Shown piece by piece: positions 27,497-35,114 of a stretch of 41,879 nt of DNA (position 1 is its first letter; each line of letters starts with the position of its first letter). Source of the DNA: JAITWN01 sp034002745 (GTDB taxonomy: Bacteria; Pseudomonadota; Gammaproteobacteria; SZUA-140); the NCBI GenBank assembly GCA_034002745.1, contig JAVEZY010000022.1:1-41879 (forward strand). The letters run 5' to 3'. The notes below the pieces were generated by a model. That model made no database searches, was not told where the DNA came from, and saw only the letters and a list, made by a program, of their open reading frames with translations. Both the position numbers and the translations under genes were made by a program.

Positions 27497-28678
27497 ATGA
27501 GTGAAGCTTATATCGTCTCCGCACTGCGAACGGCCGGCGGACGTCGTGGCGGCCAGCTTTCTGGATGGCACCCGGTCGATCTCGGCGCACAGATACTGAA
27601 CGCACTTGTCGCACGGACCGGATGCGACCCCGCCTTGGTCGAGGACGTCATCATGGGCTGTGTCTTCCAGGGCGGGGAGCAATCCAATAACGTCGCGCGC
27701 AATGCGGTGCTTGCCTCGGACCTGCCTGAGGCGGTTCCTGCATGCACCGTCGATCGTCAATGCGGGTCGTCGCAGCAGGCCCTTCATTTTGCCGCGCAAG
27801 CGGTGATGTCCGGAACAATGGACGTCGTCATCGCCGCTGGCGTCGAAAGCATGACTCGCGTGCCGATGTTTTCGCCATCGAGTGTCGCGCAAAAGGCCGG
27901 AATGGGTTTCTACTTCAGCCCAGGGCTAGGGGCCCGGTATCCGCAGGTACAGGAGTGGAGCCAGTTCGTTGGCGCCGAGTTGGTTGCCAGGAAGTATGGC
28001 CTGACGCGTGACGATCTGATCGAATTCGCCTTCAGAAGCCATCGACTTGCAGTTAAAGCGACGAATGCTGGCAAGTTTGCAGAGGAGATCGTTCCCATCG
28101 CCCAAATGAGGGCGGACGGAAGCACAACGGGAGAACGTCACACTATAGACGAGGGAATCCGCTTTGATGCGTCGCTCGAAGGCATCGCTGGCGTTAGACC
28201 CATCACGGAGGACGGACTGTGTTCTGCCGCCACAAGCAGCCAGTTGTGCGACGGTGCCAGCGGCGTGTTGGTTGTCAGCGAACGTGGATTGAAGACGTTG
28301 GGCGTCGAACCATTGGCACGGGTTCATCACATGAGCGTCCTTGGTTGCGACCCAGTAGTCATGCTTGAGGGACCTGTTCCGGCAACCAAAGCCGCATTGA
28401 CCAAGACGGGGCTGAAGATCGACGAGATCGACCTGTTCGAAATCAACGAGGCGTTTGCACCCGTTCCGCTGGCATGGCTTCAGGCAACGGGGGCAGACCC
28501 CGATCGGCTGAACGTTCATGGAGGGGCGATTGCCCTTGGACATCCTCTCGGAGCCTCCGGAACAAAACTGTCCGCGACGCTCATTCATGCACTACGTGAC
28601 CGAAATGCAAGATACGGGCTCCTGTCCATGTGCGAGGGCGGCGGAATGGCAAACGTTACGATTTTCGAAAGGATGTGA
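27497..28678 (+). CDS. thiolase (beta-ketoacyl-CoA thiolase)
   Basis: A 393-residue thiolase with all catalytic residues in place: nucleophile C89 (TVDRQCGSSQQ), H349 (GGAIALGHPLGASG) and C379 (SMCEGGGMA); NEAFAPVPLAW supplies the Asn loop. It would cleave the beta-ketoacyl-CoA made by the preceding ligase into an acyl-CoA (benzoyl-CoA if the ketone is acetophenone) and acetyl-CoA. The ATG at 27497 follows GAAGGAGAAAAGAACG. It is the last gene of the ketone operon, 15 bp after the ligase. Confidence 0.88.
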   Translation: MSEAYIVSALRTAGGRRGGQLSGWHPVDLGAQILNALVARTGCDPALVEDVIMGCVFQGGEQSNNVARNAVLASDLPEAVPACTVDRQCGSSQQALHFAAQAVMSGTMDVVIAAGVESMTRVPMFSPSSVAQKAGMGFYFSPGLGARYPQVQEWSQFVGAELVARKYGLTRDDLIEFAFRSHRLAVKATNAGKFAEEIVPIAQMRADGSTTGERHTIDEGIRFDASLEGIAGVRPITEDGLCSAATSSQLCDGASGVLVVSERGLKTLGVEPLARVHHMSVLGCDPVVMLEGPVPATKAALTKTGLKIDEIDLFEINEAFAPVPLAWLQATGADPDRLNVHGGAIALGHPLGASGTKLSATLIHALRDRNARYGLLSMCEGGGMANVTIFERM

Positions 28679-29033
28679 TTGCGCCGACCTGAAAGATTAG
28701 TCGTTCATGCTGCACTGGACGTTCTTGCGGTGTGCATGCGCCCCACTCTCGATGTAACTGTGACTCACACAACGAAAGGGCTAAGGTCTCCGCAGAGAGC
28801 GTGCGAGAACTGATGAAATTGATGCGGTCTGGCGCCGAGGTATTGGCACAGACTTCACGCAGAGCTACCCATCATGGACAGCATCCGGTAGCGGGACCGT
28901 CTAGGAAAACCAGGTCGATTCGAGTCAACCAACCGGCAGTCACCCCTCGGGCAGGATTCCGGAGTGCAAACCTTGCGCGCGGGGGTGGGTACGAGCTGAA
29001 AAATTCAGCCTCTGACGGCGTAAGGGGCCCAGG
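28679..29033. other. intergenic region upstream of LysR gene
   Basis: 355 bp with no gene. It contains the palindrome at 28995-29009. No clear terminator follows the thiolase gene. Confidence 0.4.
28995..29009. promoter_or_regulatory. palindrome before LysR gene, possible operator
   Basis: GCTGAA-AAA-TTCAGC is a perfect dyad 25 bp before the LysR start. LysR proteins bind AT-rich interrupted dyads and often repress their own gene. No experimental support; could be chance. Confidence 0.35.
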
Positions 29034-29918
29034 ATGAACCTGCATCAACTCCGCTGTTTCATCGCCGTTGCCGAAGAACTCCACTTCAGCCGTGCCGCCG
29101 AACGTCTTCACATCGAACAATCCCCCCTGTCACGCGTCATTAAGAAGCTCGAATCCGACCTTGGCGTGATCCTGCTCGAACGCACTCCCAGGATCACTCG
29201 ATTGACATGGGCCGGACAGGTCTTTCTCGAAGATGCCCGCCGGGTGATCGTCGCTTTCGAGCAGGCGAAGGCCAACGCGAAGTCGGCTGCGGCGGGTTAT
29301 CGCGGTACGCTACGCATCGCGCTGTCCGACGGAATTGCGCGAACCCGCCTGAGCGCACTCCTCGCCCTGTGCAGGGAAGAGGAACCGGAGGTCGAGATCC
29401 GATTGTTCGAGACGTCCTTCGCACAGAACGTGAAGGGGCTGCACGACGACCTGTACGATTCCGGCTTCGCGCTGGCGGACGAGGTCGATGATGGCGTCAT
29501 CGCCGAGCCGGTCTGGCAGGATCCGCTGGTGGTGGCCGTGCCGGCTCGGCATCCTTTGCTGGCACACAAGCACATACCCCTACATGAGGTCGTGACCCAT
29601 CCTCTGGTGCTTTGTCATCCGGAAGTCTGCGAAGGCTACAGCCGCCAGTTGGAAAGGCTGCTGCGTTCGGTGGATGCGCAGCCTATAGTGGTGGAGCGGG
29701 TGACCTCGCACGACTTGATGCTTGCCTTGGTGGCCGCGGGCTACGGGATCGGCTTCTCCAGCGTTGCACATCTGGGAGCGTGCAACTATGTGGACGTCGT
29801 TGCCCGTCCACTTGCGGGTAGTTCAAGCGTGCTCACCACCTATCTCCTGCGACCCGGCGCTGAGCCGTCCGAACAGTTGAGCAACTTCATCGGTCGCGCC
29901 AACCGGATCGGCACTTGA
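29034..29918 (+). CDS. LysR family transcriptional regulator
   Basis: A 294-residue LTTR. The N-terminal winged HTH is MNLHQLRCFIAVAEELHFSR, then AAERLHIEQSPLSRVIKKLE and LGVILLERT, resembling the CatM/BenM/CbnR branch. A C-terminal substrate-binding domain follows (GTLRIALSDGIARTRLSALL, VVAVPARHPL). The ATG at 29034 is preceded by AAGGGGCCCAGG. It lies downstream of the ketone operon on the same strand and may regulate a neighbouring gene outside the window or the ketone operon; neither can be decided from sequence. Confidence 0.88.
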   Translation: MNLHQLRCFIAVAEELHFSRAAERLHIEQSPLSRVIKKLESDLGVILLERTPRITRLTWAGQVFLEDARRVIVAFEQAKANAKSAAAGYRGTLRIALSDGIARTRLSALLALCREEEPEVEIRLFETSFAQNVKGLHDDLYDSGFALADEVDDGVIAEPVWQDPLVVAVPARHPLLAHKHIPLHEVVTHPLVLCHPEVCEGYSRQLERLLRSVDAQPIVVERVTSHDLMLALVAAGYGIGFSSVAHLGACNYVDVVARPLAGSSSVLTTYLLRPGAEPSEQLSNFIGRANRIGT

Positions 29919-30644
29919 TCGTACTGCATTCGCCCGCAACGCACATCTCGCACCATCAATGGTCTGCAGGGGGCCTCTGGCGATCGGAGGGCATTGTTAG
30001 CTGGCACACCCCGATCAAGACGAGCCATAGAACATTCGCCGCCATTCGCGTTACACCGGGCACGTGTCGGCCTCCCACATGCCCCAGAAGCCGAGTCCCC
30101 GCTACAGAACTTTCCCTTTCGGTCTCGACCAAGACTCAAAATGCATGCATCGCCATGTCACACGAGCTCATTCAGCCGACGGAAATCGTGCCGCTTTGTG
30201 CGGACGCTTCGCTCCGAAGCAGTGACTTTGCTGCATTGCAGGAACGTGACACCTCGATCGCCGACGACTTTTCCTCCCTCCCTCACCCCAAGAGCATCGG
30301 AACGCCTCCGATCTGACTCCGGGGACGTCGACACCGCCAGCCTCGGTTCAGACCCAATCGGTCTTTTCCATATTGCATAAAACACCAAGACTCCCCGCGT
30401 TCGCCCGCTTCGAACGACGCCGCCTTCGCTCCGCGTACCTCGGCCGAATATGCAGCTGGCGCCGGTATTGGCGACGGCGCAATCGGATGCCGCGGCACTC
30501 CACATTCATCATGAACGCTGCGCCCCGTTGGTACCAATCTTTCCGTCGCCGACCACAGGCGGCGAACGAGAGCGGCGCGATGACCTCGACGTCGATGAGG
30601 AGTACGGGCGTTCTGGCTGGCACGCCGGAAGACCGGGAGCGGAA
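29919..30644. other. gene-free stretch, likely junction between catabolic region and ICE
   Basis: 726 bp with no supportable gene. In the ICEclc family the alpA/parA end lies close to one attachment site, so the element's end may be here. I could not identify a tRNA 3' end or a repeat that would mark it. Confidence 0.35.
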
Positions 30645-31364
30645 ATGTGCAAGAGCGACTGTCTTGACAACTGCAGGACATTCTATCGCCCCATCGAGGC
30701 CGCCATACGATGGAGCGGATTGGACCGATTCGAGTCGCGCATCCTCGAAGTCGTCGGCGCCCGCAACAGTCCCGACCCCGACGACTTCCCACAGTGGCCG
30801 ATACTGCGCCTGAACGTCGCGCGCATCTTCGATGCCATGCGCAATCGCGAACTTCCCTACGGTCGAGGTGGGATCACCTGCGACGATCCGTCCCTGCTCG
30901 ACGATCCGGAGCTGACTGTCCGGCACGTCGATCTCAGGGCCTGGATAAACCGCTTCTATCCCGGTCAGAAGCCGGAATTTCTCTTCGACGACATCGAGCG
31001 GCAGTTGCATCCGGCGATCACACTCGAGGCCGTTCAAGCCTTGCTCGCCGACAGGGAAGTGCTCAGGGCCCGCCTGGCTGACCATCAGCGGGAGATCGAA
31101 GTCCTGCGCAAGGAGATCAAGCGCCAAGGCCCATCCGAACGCGTTCTGCCCCCGAGGAGCGAGACCACCTACCTGAACATCGTCGGCGGGCTGCTCACGC
31201 TGTTGCTAGGAAAATCACCAAGCGGCACGCCCTACTCGTCATTCGAGACCATGGAAGCGGTGATCAGCGCGTTGATCGCCCACCACGAAGGGCGACCGGG
31301 CATCAGCGAACGGACGCTCTGGGCGAAGTTCGCGGCCGCCAAGCGGCAGGTCGGCGCCGCGTAG
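30645..31364 (+). CDS. ICE-associated conserved protein upstream of alpA
   Basis: A 239-residue protein. ATG 30645 follows GGGAGCGGAA; an open frame extends 65 codons further upstream without a better start. Conserved blocks such as YRPIEAAIRWSGL, LPYGRGGITCDDP, ELTVRHVDLRAWI, and TYLNIVGGLLTLLLGKSPSG are, as I recall, typical of a protein found next to alpA in ICEclc/PAGI-2-like elements. A leucine/charged segment near 135-165 (AVQALLADREVLRARLADHQ) is probably a coiled coil. Function unknown. Confidence 0.72.
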   Translation: MCKSDCLDNCRTFYRPIEAAIRWSGLDRFESRILEVVGARNSPDPDDFPQWPILRLNVARIFDAMRNRELPYGRGGITCDDPSLLDDPELTVRHVDLRAWINRFYPGQKPEFLFDDIERQLHPAITLEAVQALLADREVLRARLADHQREIEVLRKEIKRQGPSERVLPPRSETTYLNIVGGLLTLLLGKSPSGTPYSSFETMEAVISALIAHHEGRPGISERTLWAKFAAAKRQVGAA

Positions 31365-31370
31365 GCTCGA

Positions 31371-31403
31371 CTGCAACTGCAGTCGCACGCACTGCAGTTG
31401 CAG
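31371..31403. promoter_or_regulatory. 13-bp perfect inverted repeat upstream of alpA
   Basis: Arms CTGCAACTGCAGT (31371-31383) and its exact complement (31391-31403) flank a 7-nt centre; each arm contains a CTGCAG palindrome. It lies just after the preceding stop codon and about 75 bp before alpA. No T-run follows, so it is more likely an operator than a terminator. In ICEclc the alpA promoter is activated by the element's own regulators; whether this is such a site is inference. Confidence 0.5.
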
Positions 31404-31479
31404 TGCATTTGTCCAGCATGCCCTATTGAATACGAAGCACTTCCGTAACAGCGCCACCGAGCGTCAAGGAGTGCCCACC

Positions 31480-31698
31480 ATGTCTTCGCAGACCACCGCC
31501 CCGGCCACGCCGACCGAACACCGCATCCTGCGCCGCGCCGAGGTCGAAGCCAAGACCGGCTTCAAGCGCGCACACATCTACAGCCTGATGAAGGAAGGCA
31601 AGTTCCCCAAGGCGCTGCGCCTGGGCGTGCGCGCGGTGGGCTGGGACTCGGTGGAGATCGAACAGTGGATCGCCGATCGCCTCAAAGAACGCGCCTGA
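31480..31698 (+). CDS. alpA: AlpA family transcriptional regulator
   Basis: A 72-residue MerR-like wHTH protein: ILRRAEVEAKTGFKRAHIYS, then LMKEGKFPKALRLGVRAVGW and VEIEQWIADR is the classic AlpA pattern. Start ATG 31480 follows AAGGAGTGCCCACC; an open extension of 18 codons upstream lacks a site. AlpA proteins regulate excision or integrase genes in phages and islands. It heads the ICE core cluster, before parA. Confidence 0.9.
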   Translation: MSSQTTAPATPTEHRILRRAEVEAKTGFKRAHIYSLMKEGKFPKALRLGVRAVGWDSVEIEQWIADRLKERA

Positions 31699-31738
31699 CG
31701 CTTCTTCTCGGTTCATGCCATTCGACGAGGAGAAGCCC

Positions 31739-32605
31739 ATGCAGGTGGTGTCCATCATTTCGACCAAGGGCGGCGTGGGCAAGACCACGACGGCGGCCAA
31801 CCTGGGCGGCTTCATCGCCGATGCCGGGCTGCGCGTGCTGCTGCTGGACCTGGACGTGCAGCCCACGCTGTCGAGCTACTTCACGCTGGACGTGCGCGCG
31901 CCCGGCGGCATCTACGAGATGCTGGCCTTCAACGAGCGGCGCATCGAGCAACTGGTGTCGCGCACCGCGATCGCGGGCCTGGACCTGGTGCTCTCCAACG
32001 ACGACCGCGGCGAACTGAACACGCTGCTGCTGCACGCACCGGATGGGCGCCTGCGACTGCGCCATTTGCTTCCCGTCTTCCGCGCGCACTATGACTTGTT
32101 GCTGATCGACACCCAGGGCGCGCGCAGCGTGCTGCTGGAGATGGCGGTGCTGGCGTCCGACCTGGCGCTGTCGCCGGTGACGCCGGAAATCCTCGCGGCG
32201 CGCGAGCTGCGGCGCGGCACGCTGCAACTGATCGAGGACATCGCGCCGTATCGGCACCTGGGCATCGAGCCGCCGCCGCTGCGCCTGCTCATCAACCGTG
32301 TGCATCCGGTGTCGTCGAACGCGCGGCTGGTCCAGCAGGCGCTGCGACAGGTGTTCCAGGAACAGGCCGGCGTGCAGGTGCTGGGCACCGACGTGCCGGC
32401 CATCGAAGCCTATCCGCGCGCTGCGACACGAGAATTGCCGGTGCACCGGGTGGAGTACCGGCAGCCGGCTGGGCGCACGGCGCCCGCGGCGCTGGAGACC
32501 ATGCGCACGCTGGCCGGCGAGCTGTTCCCCGCGTGGCGGGAGCGCTTCGCGCTGGTCACCGGCCGGGCCGATGCGGGAGGGGCCGGCCATGGCGAGCGCG
32601 CATGA
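31739..32605 (+). CDS. parA: ParA family partition ATPase
   Basis: A 288-residue ParA with deviant Walker A STKGGVGKTTTAANLGG (near 8-24), Walker A' LLLDLDVQPTLSSYF and Walker B-like LLIDTQGARSV. Start ATG 31739 follows GAGGAGAAGCCC. It maintains the excised ICE together with ParB. In ICEclc, parA together with the small gene shi restrains division of transfer-competent cells. Its end overlaps the next small gene. Confidence 0.9.
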   Translation: MQVVSIISTKGGVGKTTTAANLGGFIADAGLRVLLLDLDVQPTLSSYFTLDVRAPGGIYEMLAFNERRIEQLVSRTAIAGLDLVLSNDDRGELNTLLLHAPDGRLRLRHLLPVFRAHYDLLLIDTQGARSVLLEMAVLASDLALSPVTPEILAARELRRGTLQLIEDIAPYRHLGIEPPPLRLLINRVHPVSSNARLVQQALRQVFQEQAGVQVLGTDVPAIEAYPRAATRELPVHRVEYRQPAGRTAPAALETMRTLAGELFPAWRERFALVTGRADAGGAGHGERA

Positions 32606-32825
32606 ACTGGCGCGCGGCCGCGAACGGCTGCGCGCGCTGATCGAGTTCGCGCTGGGCGAAGGCTGGCGCGTGGTGCGCACGTCCGGCGGGCACCTGAAAT
32701 TCACGAAGCAAGGCTGCGCGTCGATCTACACCAGCTCGACGGCGAGCGACCACCGTGCCGACCGCAATGCCCGCGCGCAACTTCGCCGCGCCGACCGGCA
32801 GGCGCAGGAGAACGGCCGTGGCTGA
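32589..32825 (+). CDS. small HicA-like protein between parA and parB (position of ICEclc shi)
   Basis: A 78-residue protein overlapping the 3' end of parA and the 5' end of parB. The core GWRVVRTSGGHLKFTKQG, then a region with ASDHRADRNARAQLRRA, resembles the HicA mRNA-interferase fold: a strand ending GG-H-LKF (catalytic-His position) followed by a basic helix. HicA proteins are toxins with a dsRNA-binding-like fold. ICEclc has a small gene, shi, in exactly this position, involved in growth arrest of transfer-competent cells. The HicA resemblance is by eye; no HicB antitoxin follows. Confidence 0.6.
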   Translation: MASAHELARGRERLRALIEFALGEGWRVVRTSGGHLKFTKQGCASIYTSSTASDHRADRNARAQLRRADRQAQENGRG

Positions 32826-34536
32826 GCTGACGCCGCAGGACATGGCTGCCAAGCTGCTGGCCACCGGCTTCGAGCGCAGCGGCCCTTCGGCCGCGACCTT
32901 GAGCGACCCCATCGCCGACACGCCGATGGTGGTGACGCTGGACCAGTTGCGGCCCTACGACCACGACCCGCGCGTGACGCGCAACCCGGCCTATGCGGAG
33001 ATCAAGGCGTCCATCCGCGAACGCGGGCTGGACGCGCCCCCCGCGATCACGCGCAGGCCGGGCGAGGCGCACTACATCATTCGCAACGGCGGCAATACGC
33101 GGCTGGCGATCCTGCGCGAGTTGTGGAGCGAGACCAGGGAGGAACGGTTCTTCCGCGTCGCCTGCCTGTTCCGGCCGTGGCCGCAGCGCGGCGAGATCGT
33201 GGCGCTGACCGGCCATCTGGCCGAGAACGAGCTGCGCGGCGGGCTGACCTTCATCGAGCGCGCCCTGGGCATCGAGAAGGCCCGCGAGCTCTACGAGCAG
33301 GAGACCGGCGGCCAACCGCTGTCGCAGTCCGAACTGGCCCGGCGCCTGACGGCCGACGGCTACCCGGTACAGCAGTCGCACATCAGCCGCATGCAGGATG
33401 CGGTGTGCTACCTGCTGCCGGCGATACCGACGGTACTGTACGGCGGGCTGGGCCGCCACCAGGTGGAGCGACTGGCGGTGCTGCGCAGGTCGTGCGAGCG
33501 CACCTGGGAGCGACGTGCGCTGGGCCGCGAACTGTCCGAGGACTTCGCCACGCTGTTCCAGGACGTGCTGTCGCAGTTCGACGTCCAGCCGGACGGCTTC
33601 GTGCTCCAGCGGGTGCAGGACGAACTGGTGGGCCGGATGGCCGAGCTGCTGGGGGCGGACTACGACACGCTGAGTCTCGAGATCGACGACAGCGAAAGCC
33701 GCCATCGGGCGCTGACCCGTGAGCCGTCGCCGGTGAGCCCGGAAGTGTCCAGCGCTCCCGCGGTGCCGCCGCCCGCGTCCCCACGACTACCGGCGGTGCC
33801 GGCAGACCCTGCCAGCCCACCGCCTGGACCTGCGGCCGGGCCGCCCTCGGTGCGGCCAAGCATCACGTCAACGGCCGCCGATGGCGCAAAGGCACCAGGC
33901 GAACGCGACGAGCAACGCGACGAGCAACGCGATGAACGGTGCGATGAACAGCGCGAGGGGCGCCTGCAGGGCCACATTGTCTCCCTGGCGCCGACCACCG
34001 AGCGGCTGCAGTCGATTCAGCGTCTGGTCGCCGACCAGATGGGCGACCGGCTGCCGGACTTCGAGGCCGACGCGCTGCGCGCCATCCCCGTACAGGCCGG
34101 GGGGCTCTATCCCATCTCGGATGTCTGGTACATCGAGCCCGGCCTGGACGTGCCCGACCGGTTGCGCGCGCACATCGCGCAGTTCGCCCACGAGATCGCC
34201 GAAGAGGCGGCGGTGGCCGGGCACATCGAGCCGAGCCATGGCGGCATCGGGTTCGTCTGCGTCTCCCCGCGCACGCTGCCGGCCTTGCCGCCGTTCGGGC
34301 GCGCGGTGCTGACCTTGCTGCACGTGCTGAGCGCGGTACCCGCATCGTTGGCCGGACAGGATCGTGCCGCGCTGGCCGACGACCTGGCGCCGTTGCTGCA
34401 CGGGCATGGCGACGCATCCGGCACGCGCTTGAGCGATGCCGGGCTCGTCAAGCTGTTCCGGCTGCTGCGCCTGGCGCGCCGCCTGCTGGAGCTGGAAACC
34501 GGCGCGACGTCCGGCGACACCGGCCGCGGTTCCTGA
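32818..34536 (+). CDS. parB: ParB family partition protein (PFGI-1/ICE type)
   Basis: A 572-residue ParB. Start is taken as GTG 32818, which follows CAGGAGAACGGCC and overlaps the previous stop by 8 bp. The N-terminal ParB/Srx box includes IIRNGGNTRLAILREL (88-103), where GGNTR is the usual ParB GERR-type nucleotide-site equivalent. An HTH follows (LSQSELARRLTADGYPV, QQSHISR, about 168-191). Then comes a Pro/Ala linker (about 300-345) and an acidic-basic repeat DEQRDEQRDER near 362-375, encoded by a 12-bp tandem repeat. The C-terminal domain is unlike chromosomal ParB and typical of ICE versions. Confidence 0.87.
   Translation: MAELTPQDMAAKLLATGFERSGPSAATLSDPIADTPMVVTLDQLRPYDHDPRVTRNPAYAEIKASIRERGLDAPPAITRRPGEAHYIIRNGGNTRLAILRELWSETREERFFRVACLFRPWPQRGEIVALTGHLAENELRGGLTFIERALGIEKARELYEQETGGQPLSQSELARRLTADGYPVQQSHISRMQDAVCYLLPAIPTVLYGGLGRHQVERLAVLRRSCERTWERRALGRELSEDFATLFQDVLSQFDVQPDGFVLQRVQDELVGRMAELLGADYDTLSLEIDDSESRHRALTREPSPVSPEVSSAPAVPPPASPRLPAVPADPASPPPGPAAGPPSVRPSITSTAADGAKAPGERDEQRDEQRDERCDEQREGRLQGHIVSLAPTTERLQSIQRLVADQMGDRLPDFEADALRAIPVQAGGLYPISDVWYIEPGLDVPDRLRAHIAQFAHEIAEEAAVAGHIEPSHGGIGFVCVSPRTLPALPPFGRAVLTLLHVLSAVPASLAGQDRAALADDLAPLLHGHGDASGTRLSDAGLVKLFRLLRLARRLLELETGATSGDTGRGS
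33904..33955. repeat. 12-bp tandem repeat in parB
   Basis: About four degenerate copies of GCGACGAGCAAC encode the DEQR repeats in the flexible linker of ParB. The number of copies probably varies by slippage in multiples of four residues. Confidence 0.6.
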
Positions 34537-34550
34537 TCGGGGAGATCGCC

Positions 34551-35111
34551 ATGTCCGCACCGCACCCGCTCAACCAGGCCGTCATCGCCCAGGCGCTGCA
34601 CGACCTGCGCAACGGCCAACTGCGCCGCTGCAAGGCGATGGGCTTCGGCGACGAGGAACTGGATGCGCTCAAGCACCCGGCGCTGGTCAGCGTGCTGGTG
34701 AACGCCACGGTGTCGTGGTGTTCGGTGTCGGTGAACCGCGAGGTGCTGAAGCGGCTGCTGAACCAGGTGCGGGACGTGGAAGAGGAAATCGCCACGGTGG
34801 ACCGCATGCTGCGCCTGGGTGCGAGCACGGAGATGGTCAGCCGCTTCTATGGCCTCACGCATCAGGAGGTCGCCCTGCGGCGCGACATCCTCGGGCTGCC
34901 CAAGCGCAAGGGGCGGCACCCGGTGCTGGACGAGGCGCAGGAAGCCGCCCTGTGGAGGCACTGGAAGGCCGGCGTTGCTGAGCGCCACATCCCGCTGGAC
35001 GACGAACTGGCCATGCTGGACCTGGCCATGGACCTCGCCGAGACCCTATCGCTGCCGATGTCGGTGGTCTGGGCGGCGATACGGAACTGGATCGACCAGG
35101 GGTTGGTGTAG
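34551..35111 (+). CDS. DUF2857 domain protein, ICE core
   Basis: A 186-residue protein matching the DUF2857 family found between parB and the STY4528 gene in ICEclc-like elements (from memory of gene order and of blocks RRCKAMGFGDEEL and MVSRFYGLTHQEVALRRDIL). The segment TEMVSRFYGLTHQEV resembles an HTH, so DNA binding is possible. Start ATG 34551 follows GGGGAGATCGCC. Function unknown. Confidence 0.8.
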   Translation: MSAPHPLNQAVIAQALHDLRNGQLRRCKAMGFGDEELDALKHPALVSVLVNATVSWCSVSVNREVLKRLLNQVRDVEEEIATVDRMLRLGASTEMVSRFYGLTHQEVALRRDILGLPKRKGRHPVLDEAQEAALWRHWKAGVAERHIPLDDELAMLDLAMDLAETLSLPMSVVWAAIRNWIDQGLV

Positions 35112-35114
35112 GCG

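Noticed and set aside
28910..28935. tRNA T-arm-like GGTCGATTCGAGTC
   Set aside because: Checked as an att-site or tRNA remnant; no acceptor or anticodon stem fits around it.
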